This document shows positions 21,918 to 63,462 of a stretch of DNA of 64,000 nt, in pieces (the stretch's first letter is position 1; every line of letters starts with the position of its first letter). The notes beneath the pieces are model-generated. The model did not search any database. It saw only the letters and a program-made list of their open reading frames with translations, and was not told the origin of the DNA. A program made the translations under genes and the position numbers. This stretch comes from Micrasema longulum (taxonomy: Eukaryota; Arthropoda; Insecta; Trichoptera; Brachycentridae): positions 248,001 through 312,000 of the forward strand of contig JAGVSM010002814.1 of the NCBI GenBank assembly GCA_022494885.1, written 5' to 3'.

Positions 21918-22442
21918 ACAGGCTAAATTAGCAGTTCATAATGGAGTTCTGGTACCAACCCTAATGTATGGAAGCGAAGCATGGAGTTGGAAAAAAAGGG
22001 ACGAAAGTAGACTGAATGCTGTTGAAATGCGATCCCTCAGGCGAATGTGCGGAAAAACAATGTATGATAGGTGCCCCAATGTCGAAATTAGAGCAAAATG
22101 CAAGGCTGAGTTAAGCATTATCGACAAAATTAAGAAAGGTCTTTTGCGATGGTTCGGTCATGTGGAGCGAATGAATGATGAAAGAACGGCTAAAAAGATT
22201 TATGATGCTAATGTGTCTGGTTGTAGAAGTCGAGGAAGGCCGAGAAAGACATGGCATGATCAAGTACAAACAAATTCTTGAAAGTGGTCATGTGAAAAGT
22301 CGGAATAATCGACGTGCGTGCATGAGAAGATGTATGAATGTGAAGGAAGCAAAGGAAGTGTGCCAGGAAGCAAAGGAAGTGTGGCGTTCTATCCTCTCTG
22401 CCTACCCCTCTGGGGAAATGGCGTGATGGTTAGTTAGTTAGT
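21918..22442 (+). mobile_element. Short non-LTR retrotransposon copy 2 with target duplication
   Basis: It is flanked by the 13-bp duplication AATAAAATACAAT (21905-21917 and 22443-22455). It encodes the same C-terminal segment as copy 1 and begins at nearly the same point (GVLVPTLMYGSEAW). One frameshift splits the frame near 22270, before the SRNNRRACMRRCM block. A small internal repeat of 'gaagcaaaggaagtgtg' lies near 22346-22383. The tail is a (ttag)n run. Confidence 0.85.
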
Positions 22443-22455
22443 AATAAAATACAAT

Positions 22456-23392
22456 TTTTACTAAAATTTCTAGATTTAAAAAATTTTAAGATTAAAACTT
22501 TGAACCAATGAAATTATGAACTTACGCATTGTTAGTATATTTTTTGACAAATTGGATTCAATTTAGAAAGTCCTTCAATGTACTTATATATTACGTGTTT
22601 ATTTTATATTATGTAAATAAATAAAAGGCTGTTTCTTTATTTTTGTTTTTATTCACCTTTTTCTACCAATAAAAAAAAAACACCAATTGAGTAAGTGTTA
22701 GATTATTATATGATCATTGTCTTCTAAGAAGAAACAAGATTTGCATAGTAAAATATATGACGATTATACCATCATAATCATAATTTATTTGTTTTAAAAC
22801 TAGATATGAATAATGTTTGAAACTATCACAAATATCCGAAATCACATTCTTTTATGGTGGCTAAATATAAGAAGTTAATTGTCCACTCAAACAACATCCT
22901 TACATTTATTTTCTACGCATTTTCCCAACTGAATTCAATGAAAACAATATTTTAAGTAGGGATGGATACAAAGAAAGAGTAAAGACACCTGAAGATTGAT
23001 TTCAAAAGAAGAAATTTCCGTGTACATTGTTCTATGAAATATTTATACAAAAATAAGAAAATCTTTTGTCTCTTTGAATCCAGAAAATGCTGCAAAATTA
23101 ACTATGGGGCCCATTTTGATTCCACAGTTGGTGACTGGTGACTAGGTGATATTGAATACTACCTCCAGAGCAGAATAATCCACCTGGTATATCAATATGA
23201 AAAAAAATTACCTAAGGAACAAAACCAACAGACTCAAAGTCATTTAATTTAAAACTACAATGAGACGTTCTTAACCAAATTGAGACTATTACAGATATAC
23301 ATAATTGGCTATTACTTGTTAACAATAACATTAAGAAACTTACATTTATTTATAATTCAAGACCAGGTTTCAGATTTACTTTAAATAAGTTT
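22456..23392. other. AT-rich intergenic DNA
   Basis: I see no gene or recognisable repeat in this stretch. Confidence 0.4.
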
Positions 23393-23394
23393 TA

Positions 23395-23903
23395 CAGTCG
23401 AACCTGGATATAAGAGAAACCTCTTTAAGAGAGCTGGCTTAAGATCCCGTCATTTTAACCCCGACAACCACTAAAAGAGAGCGGGAAAAACTCTGTAATA
23501 AGAGAGTCATTCAATCTGAACTGACCTCTATATAAGAGAGAGCCGAAATCGAGATCTCTATAAAAGAGCGTTTGGTTTACAGGTGTAGCCGCAGCCTAAC
23601 TGCTTGTGCCCCTGCTGACAAGTTCTGACAGGTTATGTACATGCACCCAGAACAGAACTTACGTACAATTTGTATGATATATATGTGTGGGTCTCTTTAT
23701 GTACCTCTATACCTAATACATACATATGTCATGTACTTTGGTTATTGTTTGCACCTCCTGTTAATAGTAGTACAAACATAATAGGAATAGGAAGCCTGGT
23801 TATGTTTGTAGACCTCTAAAAGGAAGCATGGGTATAAGAGAGACCTCTCCATAAGAGAAAAATGTCCCGGTCCCTCGAGCTATCTTATATCCGGGTTTGA
23901 CTG
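23395..23903. mobile_element. pogo/Tigger-type MITE, 509 bp
   Basis: The left end CAGTCGAACCTGGATATAAG and the reversed right end CAGTCAAACCCGGATATAAG are inverted repeats, and each is flanked by the dinucleotide TA. CAGT ends with a TA duplication are typical of pogo/Tigger elements of the Tc1-mariner superfamily. The subterminal word 'taagagag' repeats many times on both sides. There is no transposase. Confidence 0.8.
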
Positions 23904-23905
23904 TA

Positions 23906-26900
23906 ATTATTGAAATAAGTACATTAAATAATTTGCACTTTAAAGCAAGTAAACCGATGGGATTTTTTTGCTTATTTTTAAAGAGCTTCTTGGCATTGGA
24001 TTTAAATATAAAAAAATAATAAAACTTAACATTAATTTTGCACATTATTGTAAAAGCTATAAATGTGCTTCATTATTTAAATTAAACTCTTTAAAAAAAA
24101 CTATTACGTTTACAATAAAAGCCAATCTCTCAAAATGATTTTAACTATATATTGCACATAAGCATATCAAAAATTCTAAAAATGTACATGATTGGTGGGA
24201 TAAAAATATGATGCTATGGATGGTTTTACAAGATAAAAAAAGTAGCTTGGTATTAATGATGCTTATTAAAATAAGATCCCTGTAAAAAAAACACTGTTTT
24301 ATTTTCTACAAGTGCCAATATTATTTTTAATTGTGTTTGTCTCCGTTTCACGAGATTTAACAGAAGCAATATTATCAGACTCATAATTCTAAATATTTAT
24401 TTCCATACATATTTTTTTAAAAGTCATAACTTATCAAATAAAAAATAATCCAATTTAATGATTAAAAATTAATTTGGCAGTTTTTCATTTACATATTTTT
24501 TTTTAAAGGTCTAATACTTAAATTTAAAAAATAATTGCTCCCATAGAATTTTTAAACACTACATTATTTTTCTTATTGTATCAAAAAGAAATGTTAGACT
24601 AAAAAAAATCTTCTGTAAATGATACATAAATGACAAAACTAAACAATTATTGGGTTGCGTGATCCTTGCTTTTCCTAACCATGTTCAATGTTGCGAAACT
24701 CATCATACATTGATCACCTAGGCATTCTTTACAAATATAGCTAGTATTTTGTCAGTGAAATATCTAACATAGGTACTTAATAATAAAGATTACAGTTAAT
24801 ACATATACACAGCTTTAATTTCATACAATAGTTTTGTAGAATGATTATAAAAATAGGGACCCAAGTTATGACAAAATAGTTGAGAAATGAATCATTATCT
24901 TTACATCATAGACAAAGTTCTAAACTTATATTTATTTCTTATGTGTAAGGGAAGTAAACATTTTATAAAAGTAATAAGTGTCTATTACATCAAAAATTAA
25001 ATACATGATAATCTTAGTTATTTTAATATTTCAGTATTTATTTACTATTGTGTCTTTGCACAAATTTAAACATTCCGCAGAACAGTTGGGTTAGATTGAG
25101 AAAATCTGAGAGGCAATATGCAAAAACACGACTACTCTACTAATGATGTAATATCGAGAAAAGAAAACGGCTGTAGTTGGGAAGATGTCCCGATTATAAT
25201 TTTTTTAGCCGGTATACTTCGGGCCAATTACAAGAAGCTGCTGTTTGTTGTGTATTATTTTTATACGTTCCTACTTCCTGATAGATAATTATCTGAATAA
25301 AGCTAAAACAGAAAAGAAAAAAAGTATTTTTTTAGCGAATCGTATGTAAACAGCGTGTTGATAGTGATTGGTATAAGTACAGAAATGTAAAAAAGACATT
25401 TTAAAGCATAATAGCGATAGGAGCAGAGTCAACAATGTGTAAATTCAATATATAACAACCTAATCCTTGTGCCATCGAAAAAATAAATGTAATTTGAAGC
25501 TATTAAAATGCAACTTTTGGCATTGAGAAACGGACAAATCATCATTGTGCCGGTAATATCTGTTAAGTACATTTTTTTTTTAATTAAGAAGATAATTTAA
25601 ACAATGTACCTTTTGATGGTGGATTTTTGTATTGATGGCAAAAAATAAAATGCGTAATTTTACATAGAAAAATATTTAAGTATCCTTTGTTGAACAAAAT
25701 GATGAGATCTTAATGAGAAATTAAAAATACTTCAAAAAAAAAATCACTTTACAGACATTGCCGGTGCAATGGCGAAATTTAGAATATAAGACTGAGAAAA
25801 GCATTTTAAATGAAATGGAAGAGGTTTTCTGATTGTTGATTATGTGAAGCAACTATTGTTGATAGAAAAATGACAAAAATAATTTAAGTGTACAGCTTAA
25901 AGGTCAAACAGCACTAGAGTGTTACTGCGCAGCACTGCATGGAGCATCGCAGCAACACGAAATATTATTTAGTCCACCATTTTGGATTAAACAAACCGCA
26001 CAACAGCTGTGCTGCACTCCATACAAAATCTTGTTGCACACCGCCACCGAAGTGGAGAAAGCTGTAGTGCTTTTTAAGTCAAGACAAAAGTATAATATGA
26101 ACAGAAAATACTAGAAAATGACTTATAAGTCAGAAAAATCAAGGTGAGAAAATGTATTATGAAATGGAAAAAAAAATTGCCTTTGGTTCAATGTGTTAAA
26201 TAAATAAGAATATATTACAATCAATGTAAAATTATTAAAAGAGTGCGTAATAAGAATAAAGAAATAAAATGCTTACAAAAATTAAATACAATATTTTTTA
26301 GTTCAGCCAAATAGACATAAAATATAAAACATTTCTATGCAGAATTTTATTATATAAAACTTCCCCGAATATCGTATAATAATATATATCACAACCTTAT
26401 AATTAGTTCTTCGTGTTGTATTCATAAAAGCATTTTCTTTTTGTTTTACTGTATTGGGAATGTGTGAGTTTGATAATTCAAAAGTTTGTTTAAGTCTTTA
26501 CGAGAATATCTTAGTTTTATAATAATTGATTTTTATTAATTTACAGCTTTTAAAATTTACTTGAATACACACTGTGTAATATTAACTAAGGGGTTATTCA
26601 ATACACTGCTTAATAAGAAAAGGGGTCATTCAAAATGTCTTGATTGAAATAAAGGTGCATGTTTTGGAATTGCGATGTACAATGAGAAAACAGTATTTTT
26701 ATATGATAGCTATGATTCTACAAAATATATATGTAAATAAATAATTCCTACATAAATAATCTTGTGGTTAATTGTAACTTTTCTTGGGTGAGAATGTTTT
26801 GTATGACACATTGCATTACATTCTGGTTGATTTTATTTCAAACTTTTATCTATGGTTTTTGTGCTTCGTGTAAATTGTTATCTATTTATTTAAGCTCCAT

Positions 26901-26917
26901 TTACAAAAGTGAATCAG
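23906..26917. other. AT-rich intergenic DNA
   Basis: No coding signal. A GC-richer patch at about 25905-26070 ('cagcactgcatggagcatcg' and similar) may be an old repeat, but I could not define its ends. Confidence 0.35.
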
Positions 26918-27080
26918 GGTTGTGGTCTCGTGGCTAGTATTGTGGACTCACGGATCAGAGGTCTGAGGTTCGAACCCAACTTGATTCACATTTTCTAATA
27001 GTGGGTTATTTTCAATTCATTGAAAATGTCTCCAAAATTGAAATATTTGGGTAAATCATAAGAACGCAAATATTTCTTTC
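26918..27080 (+). repeat. SINE family B copy (tRNA-derived)
   Basis: The head has an A-box-like 'tggctagtattgtgg' and a good B box 'ggttcgaaccc', placed as in a tRNA. The body contains 'gattcacattttctaatag' and 'ttcattgaaaatgtctcc'. It is the better of two copies (the other is at 15064-15190). Confidence 0.7.
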
Positions 27081-29543
27081 AAAAAATATTTATACATATG
27101 TAAATCATTTTAAATGAAACTATAAAAAAAAATTATGTACAAAAGTAAATATACATATTTTAATAATTAATTCAGAAATATAAAAATAATAAACAAATTA
27201 CTTTACCATATAAAGTGAAAAAAAAACTATTGTTGATTTCCATATGTTAGGAGATAGTAAAATAGTTTGAAAAAATATGGTAAATTTTTGAAGATTGCTG
27301 TAAGAAATTTTAATTTATATAATTTTAGGAATCTGTTTTGAGACAACTTGGTAGCAGGACAACATTGGTTTTGAAGTATGCAAAATGATTGTTTCCGTTA
27401 TTAAATATAGAAATCTATATATTTTTTCATCATTCAAGTAAAATATATGTACTAAATTTGTTTGACCTAAACTAGCCATTTTTGTATTTAATATATTTAA
27501 ATTAAAAAACAACATTTTTCATATATTTTTGAACATAAATAAATAAAATTTAAAAAAAACTGTAATAAACATTTAGTTAGGAAAAATTAAGTATGTATCA
27601 TTGATTATTTTATTATTTGTTGCATTTAATTATTTGAAGTCGGACATAATGCCTATTTTGAATTATTTTTCCTTTAGGGAAGAGATCAAATAATCTTATA
27701 TCTAAATATTTTTTTTATAAAACATCAAAATGTAAAAGTTCCTGAAAATTATTGCACAAGATCTGAACAGGAAAAAATAAATACATTTTTTTATATCAAA
27801 AGCTCTTTTGATCTTATACACGCTGGAAAAATGGTATTCAGATTCTGTACAGACGCACAATAGCATAAGGATCAGTAACTCAGAAAATTATTATGCCATG
27901 GAATTTTTATAAACTGCCAAAACGATTAGTTTTTAACCCAATCATGATGATTTTTTTTACGAATTTCGTTGTGAAGTTTTAGAGAATGGTTGTTATTGAA
28001 GTAACAAAATTATCTTTTATTTTTCAAAATTAAGAAAAAAAATAGTGTAGGTTTTATGGTTTCCTAAACTTCTCTGATTTTACATTTTGTAAAAGAAAAA
28101 CACTTTTTTCAACGCTGAAATTGCAACTCTGCTCACGGTACAAACAGGTGAATTCACGGCAACTAAATTTGAATATGTACATACATGAGACTAGAAATAA
28201 CTGCAACACAAGACAAATCAATATGACGGATAGAATTTTAATTCTTTTTTGAGTTCCACGTGGAACTCTTATCATGAATGGGTTAAAGATGGCGAAGAAT
28301 ACATTTACCACTAGTATTTTATCTGTCCGGGTATTTTTAATTTTTTAAAATTAATTGATAGTTAGACAGCATCTGTGAAATATACATCCAGTATAATCTT
28401 AGTAAATTAACCTGGCTTTTATTGTTTTAAATATACATATTGTCCGGGAATGTAGTAATGTGCTTATTGCATTAATGTTTACACTTACGCTTTATTTTAA
28501 TGATGGAATCAATAAAATAATATAGTAAAGCATAAAGTATACAATAATTTTATAAATGTATATACTTTTAAAGCTAATATGGTAACATCATTAAAAAATA
28601 GAATATTACTTTTGCGGACTGTGACATGTTAGGTACTTATTACACTATGTGATTTAATATTGAATTGTGCCTTTGATTTGAAACTATTATCTTTATAAAA
28701 AAATATTCATAAGGAAAATGTATCATCATGGAGTTATTATGGTTGCTTCCCTTTGCAGCGATTTTTATAATTTATTTTACTATGGGGCGGTTAATAAAAT
28801 TATTCAAAATCATATAATACTCTATTTCTATTATGGTTAAAAAATTTGGAAAATGTAAAATGTGGTCAGACGTACGTAGAAACCACATGAAAATAAAAGA
28901 GGAAAACATGGCACGGTCAAAATTGAAAGAGAACATGTAAGAAGTTGAATGAATAAGTTTACTAGCATAAGACAACCATAAATACTTATAGGGAAAGAGA
29001 AGTCGGTGTTTAACTAGTAAATGTTTTATCCTCTCGGTTAGTTAAGTTAGTTAACTAGTTAAGTTTTGATGTAACAATAATAATATATGTTAAAAATCTA
29101 ATATTTTTATACCTAATTCAAAACAGGTTTTTGGCAGGTGATGGAATTAATGTGTGAAGAAATGTGTCAAATTTTGAAGTGAAACATTTATATGTAATAT
29201 TTCCAGATATGTTTGTACTATATTAAATTTTTAAACATTGAGGTAGGTATTATTGGATATTTGGGCGCACAATTATGTTAAATAAAAATTGTCTTTAACT
29301 TTGAAAAAAACACTAATTAGAATGGTAGACCATTGTGTGAAATTATCACTTATTATTTTTGAAAATACTAGATTTCTTAAAAATTACATACATATACAAA
29401 CATATATCGTCGTGATCGTAGAACGACGCGTGTGATTTTCTTCAACTTTACACGAGTGTTATTTTTTTTTATACACTTTATGTATGTCAACTCGACAAGT
29501 ACAAAAGTATGTCTTTTAATACTTTGGCTAGTTATATAATGTA
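27081..29543. other. AT-rich intergenic DNA
   Basis: I see nothing recognisable beyond short homopolymer and AT-rich runs. Confidence 0.35.
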
Positions 29544-30838
29544 TTAGGTTGTTCAAAAAGTAGCTTCGTATTTTGTCGCAAGATGGGGTTGAACTTAATT
29601 TGCTCTGGCAACACTGTACCGATTTTGACAAATAGGCTCATGTTGGAAAGTTAACATTTAAAAAATATTTTTAATGAAAATAAAGCTTCGTTTTGATCAA
29701 TCGTGTATAAGTTATTTCATTTTGAAAATGAATGAGTCGAGTGAGGAAATTCGTGGTATTTTGACGTTTTACTTCATGAAAGGCAAAAATGCGTCGCAGG
29801 CCTGTGAAAAAAATTGTGCAGTTTATGGTGACGATGCTCAAACAACACGTGTAGCGCAACAATGGTTCAAGTAGTTTCGTTCGGGAAATTTCAATGACAA
29901 AGGTGCACCGCACCTCACACTGGGCGGCCCATCACGGAAAAAGTCCACAAAATAATGGAAAAGTCTATGAAAATTCACATGCGACCACTCGTGAGATTGC
30001 TCAGGAGTTAAGCATTGGTCATGTAACTGTTTCAAACCATTTGCATTCTGCTGGATTGGTCAAGAAGCTCGATTAGTGGGTGCCGCATGAACTAAGTGCA
30101 AAAAATTTAATGGACCGAATTTTGAACCGATTTTCGAAGCAATGAGCTGCTGAAAAAGTTAAAAAATAAGCAACTGTTGCAACGAGTGATCACTGGAGAT
30201 GAAAAATAGATCACGTACGACAATGCGCAGTGGAAACAGTTGTGGAAGAAGCGATCGGAAGCTCCAGAAACAGTTGTAAAGCCAGGATTGACGAATAAGA
30301 AGGTGATGCTATGCGTGTGGCGGGACCACAGGGGTATCATCCACTATGAGCTGCTCCAGTCTGCCAAAACTATTGATTCAGATCACAATTGTCAACAACT
30401 AACGACTAAGCGAAGCAATCAAGAAAAAGCAACCAGAATTGACGAAATCCTGTGGCGTCTTCTTCCAGGACAACGCGAGACCTCGCACATCTTTGGTCAC
30501 CTGACAAAAACTGAAGGAGCTTGGTTGGGAAGTTTTGACCCACCCCCCGTATAGTCCTGACCTTGCGCCTTCAGAATATCATTTGTTCCGGTCTCTTCAA
30601 AACTCTCTACAGGGAAAGAAATTGAATTTATGAATTGACTGTGAAAATCACTTGTCCCATTTTTTTGCCCACAAACCACAGAAGTTCTATGAGGATGGGA
30701 TCATGGCTCTACCAGAAAGATGGCAAAAGACCATCAATAATAATGTAAAGTATTTGGATTGATTCTGTTAATTTGAACAAATAAAAAAAACATTTGAAAT
30801 AACTTGAAAAATACGAAATAAATTTTTGATCAACCTAT
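29544..30838 (+). mobile_element. Decayed mariner element
   Basis: The element is about 1.3 kb, the normal mariner length. Its inverted ends are TTAGGTTGTTCAAAAAGTAG and, reversed from the right, ATAGGTTGATCAAAAATTTA. Each is bordered by TA. The interior reads as a mariner transposase in several frames. There is a DNA-binding part with SSEEIRGILTFYFMKGKNAS and TTREIAQELSIGHVTVSNHL, WVPHEL, then the three catalytic blocks ITGDE, FFQDNARPRT and YSPDLAPSEYHLF. Several stop codons and frameshifts separate these blocks, so no functional protein can be made. All three catalytic Asp codons are still present. Confidence 0.9.
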
Positions 30839-30840
30839 TA

Positions 30841-32495
30841 TTTAATAATTTCAAACCGGGAATATAAAGTCTTTACAAAATCTTTTTCAAGATCAAATAT
30901 AAAAGAATGTCAATGTCGCATTTTTCGCACACCGTTGTTGTTCTACGATCACGATGATATTATGTACCATTTATTTACTTATGTTAGTGTTCAGTAATAA
31001 AAAAGGGAAACAAACAATAATAACTCCACAAGCTTATCTTTACTTAAGGTATAAAACTTAATTACTATTTTTTGTCTTTAGAGACATTTCATATAAAAAG
31101 AGCTTAGGATATCATCACTTACGTTTTAAATGTATATATCAGTATATTTTTCACACTTTAAGTATGTTTCCTTATTATTAATTTATTTTGAATATGTATG
31201 TATAAATATCCTTCCGGACTTACTCAAAGCCACTACGTTTTTCTAAACTTACACATCATAACACATTATTCAATATTTTAGAAGTCACATTGACATTTTA
31301 AACCGATGTCAAAAGAACTCATGTTCTCGAGATAAATATACCAACACTTTAATGTTTAAGTAACTTAGATAAACGATTCTGCGCATGTCTGTGCTGTTTA
31401 TTTATTATGACTATATGTGATCTAATATAGTGACTTCTTTAGTAAATTGTATCGCAAAAAGAATTCTGTTTCTAAGAAGGTTTAAAAGAGGTTGTATAGA
31501 TAATGAGGGGTTATAGTAGAAGTTAAGGAGGAAATTGTAAAGAAAGATTTTCAAACAAATCATTGGCTGATTTTCAAAGTATTAACTCTGCTTTATAATT
31601 GCCGTCAAACAAACACATTTTCGGTGTATTCATTATTTCTTACAAGGCAATTTGTTTCCATATACTTTGGATTATAAATAGGTTTGTGGGATGAATTAAG
31701 CTCACAATTTATGAGATTTTACTATATGTGTTTAGGGGGGTGTAATGTACCGGTGACTTTTATTGTCTTAAATTGTTCTTGTTTTTAATAAAGGTGGGGT
31801 TAGCATAGTCTTTAGTTACTTAAACACCAAAATGTCCCAGAAATTATAACAAAACTTAATTTTGAAATAATAGCCAAAATTATCACTTTTAACTTTAACA
31901 CAGACTTTTCAAACTGAACTCACTAAACTACATTTCTATTTGGTATCTAGAAAGTTTTAATTAAATTAAACTACTTATTATGTAAAATAACATACCTACT
32001 ATTAAAAAAAACATGAGATTTAAACATTGTGACAATAGTTAAAAGATCCTGTGTTCACTAAATGTTACTTATTTTGGATTGCCCTTGTTAAAAATATCAA
32101 AATTTAATATAATTTTTAAAAATGGCTTTTGTTTTTTTATGGCTGCTTCTGTTCAAAACATTTCTTATAATATTCAGCCTGATATCAAAGATACTTATGA
32201 GCATAAACATACGATTTGCGAACATAAATATTTCGTTAATAACCATCAAAACTACATATTCTTCAGCTCTGTTTTGTTTAGAAAATCTCAGTAAAAAATA
32301 AATGAGAAATATAAAAATCGAAATGGGTATTTTATAAAATGCTTGTCTATCATAAAAATATTTTTGATCCTGAGACTTCTGAAATATCAAGATTCAAATA
32401 GAATATAATCCATATATATTAATTTTCCTTTGATAATGTAGGTAGGTGGGGTGATTCGGAGCTAAAATGCATTGATTTGATGGTAAAGTTCCTTC
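30841..32495. other. Region downstream of BCAS3
   Basis: AT-rich, no coding signal. It may contain the 3' UTR of the short BCAS3 transcript, which would extend to lower coordinates. Confidence 0.35.
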
Positions 32496-60989
<28,494 letters not shown>

Positions 60990-61327
60990 GATGAAAACAT
61001 TTTTTTCAGCTCAAACGCAACTGCGTCATTTTTACTGACAGATACAAAAATGACGTCACTTAGACGAGAAATATAATTTGTTTCCGTAAAAAACTGTCCC
61101 TCGAGCTGTAATGCACAATTATAAGTGTTTCTAAAGTAAATCTCTAAGTTATAATGATAGATTCTCGTTTATTTCGCGTCGCGCACGAAGTGTTTTCAGA
61201 CTGAACGAGACGTAATACGCGAACGAAAACTGTTGTCAATCCGAGCAATACCTATCACTATCGAAAACAAAGATCAGCTGATGAACGCGAAAATATATAA
61301 ACGAATCATCACCAGAATTATTGCGCA
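60990..61327. promoter_or_regulatory. Shared divergent promoter of BCAS3 and IDS
   Basis: The two start codons are only 338 bp apart and point away from each other. A palindromic TGACGTCA (CREB/ATF site) lies at 61051-61058, with a half site 'gcgtcatt' at 61023-61030, both nearer BCAS3. A TATA-like 'tatataaa' at 61293-61300 lies about 30 bp before the IDS ATG, which would imply a very short IDS leader. Binding is inferred from motif only. Confidence 0.5.
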
Positions 61328-63462
61328 ATGATGGAAAACTTAAAATTATATAAACTAATAAATTTAATATTTTTCACAGCTCTCGCTGTGAAAAAAGGGA
61401 GCAGCGTATATAACAAAGAAAATATTTTGATTCTGGTTGTTGACGACTTGAGACCTCTGCTGGCAGATTGGGGAGACAACCTGACGCATGCTCCGAACAT
61501 AAATTCATTGGCGGCAAAAAGTGTTGTATTCAAAAATGCATTCGCGCAGGTAAGTATTTTTTATTAAACATATTGATGTATTTTATTTACGTAATATTTT
61601 GCTTACAAATTTTTACGAAAATTTTTATATTCTATGCATACCACAATTCATTAAACTCTTTTGTTGTTTTAGCAAGCACTTTGCGCTCCGAGTAGAAATT
61701 CGTTTTTGACGGGAAGACGCCCGGACACATTGCAATTATACGATTTTTATAGTTATTGGCGCAATAAAGTGGGAAATTTCACAACGATGCCCCAATACTT
61801 CAAAGAAAACGGATACAAAACTTATAGTTTTGGAAAAGTCTTTCATCCTGGCATAAGTTCTAATTTTACTGATGACTATCCGATCAGTTGGTCTGAAAAA
61901 CCATATCACCCTCCGACAGAAAAATACAAAGATTCTAGAGTTTGCATGGACGAAGATAGTGGTATTTTAACCCGTAATCTTGTTTGTCCAGTTGTAACAA
62001 AATTTCAACCTGAAGGAACATTGCCAGATATTCAAATAACAGAAGCTGCCATAACGAAAATTACTGATCATAAAAAAATATTCAAGGACACTCCATTCTT
62101 TATGGCTATTGGGTTTCACAAACCGCACATTCCATTAAAGTTTCCAAAAAAATATTTAGGTAAGAAAGGAGGTACATTATACAATAGTTTCATTATTATT
62201 TCATGCCTTGAAACATTCATTTTATATTATTTCAACAATGTAAAAATATTTGACGTATTATTTATAGATTTTTACCCTCTGGACTCCATTTCTTTGCCAA
62301 ACGAGCCTTTTCGTCCTAGTGGGATGCCTTCGGTAGCTTGGAATCCGTGGACGGATGTTAAAGGAAGAGATGACATAAGAAAGCTTAATATTTCATTTCC
62401 ATTTGGTATGATGCCACCAAAGTGGTCGCTTAAAATAAAGCAAAGCTATTATGCAGCCATAACGTACATTGATTATCTTATCGGAAACATTTTAGCAGGA
62501 GTAAATTTAGACAACACTATTGTTGTTTTTACAAGTGACCATGGTAATTTTGAATTTTATTTCTTAAAACTCAAATAAACATAAAAAATGTTGTTCAATA
62601 GATTACAATAGAGATATTACCTTCTCTAAAACGTTCTTCATCTCTGTTGTAATGTGTTAATATTAACAGCTCCCCAGGGAGTTGAATCCAGTCCTTGTCT
62701 ACAAAAATTTGGACAAACTCAAAATATTGTTGATTATGCAATAGAATAAAAATATTTTTATCTCAGTATTAAAAATCGTGCATAATCTAGTTGGATTCGA
62801 TGAAGAATCCATGGTTCTTTTGGAAAATAGCACTTTTTTGTGGGCTTTACTGCCATCTACAGTTTAGTAGAATAATATTTTATCATCAACATTGTCATTA
62901 TGCGATGCAAAGTTTGTGAATACAATTTGTAGATGGCAGTACTCGTATCGTTTTTGGAAATTATTAAATTGTTTTTTTTTTAAGTCAGTGTGCCAATGTT
63001 TAAACGGTTTTACCAATTTTTTGAATAGGTGATATTATTATTTGAATTCATTGTTAATTTTTTATTTTCATTATTTCAGGTTGGTCGCTTGGAGAACACG
63101 GTGAATGGGCAAAGTATAGTAATTTTGATGTTGCCTTGAAAATACCCTTAATTTTATATGTTCCGGGGTTGCCTGCCAACAATGTACATGCTAAGAAACC
63201 AAAAACTGTCAAAAAATTGGTAGAATTGATTGACATTTTTCCGACTCTCGCAGAACTTTCCGGAATCGTTTCAAAATTTCCTCAATGTAGAATGAAAAAT
63301 GTCGACCTTTGCTCAGAGGGTTTTAGCCTGGTTCCTCTTGTTTATGACGCGATAGCGATAAAATCTCAGTATATTTGGAAACACCCCGCTTTCAGTCAAT
63401 TTCCACGGCCGGGTGTTTTCCCTTCTAGAAATAGCGATGTAACGTACGCGTTACCACGATGA
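61328..63462 (+). CDS. Ids: Iduronate-2-sulfatase (IDS), C-terminus missing
   Basis: IDS is a lysosomal sulfatase that removes the 2-O-sulfate of iduronate in heparan and dermatan sulfate. Exons: 61328-61549, 61673-62159, 62268-62543, and 63080 to at least 63438. Junction phases agree. A weak signal peptide (about 10-24) precedes the metal-binding DDLRP (D39, D40). The sulfatase signature CAPSR is at 78-82; Cys78 would become formylglycine. Further blocks: YKTYSFGKVFHPG, GFHKPHIPLKFP, and TSDHGWSLGEHGEWAKYSNF (D327, H328). The family match runs to FPRPGVFPSRNSD (residue 448), where human IDS continues with about 100 more residues. Here the frame reads only VTYALPR and stops at 63462, at the start of GC-rich LTR-like DNA. 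Either GAT|GTAACG is a donor and the last exon is outside the window, or the gene is broken by insertion. Confidence 0.88.
62544..63079 (+). other. IDS intron 3
   Basis: It contains a minus-strand copy of dispersed repeat R at about 62616-62745 (words 'ttcatctctgttgtaatg', 'agggagttgaatccagtcc', 'tgtctacaaaaatttggac'). A pair of similar 'atggcagtac'/'gtagatggcagt' words in opposite orientation near 62848 and 62930 is a possible small palindrome. Confidence 0.55.

Noticed and set aside
25905..26070. GC-richer patch with possible inverted repeats around 'cagcac' words
   Set aside because: The candidate arms do not align well enough to define ends, so I do not call an element.
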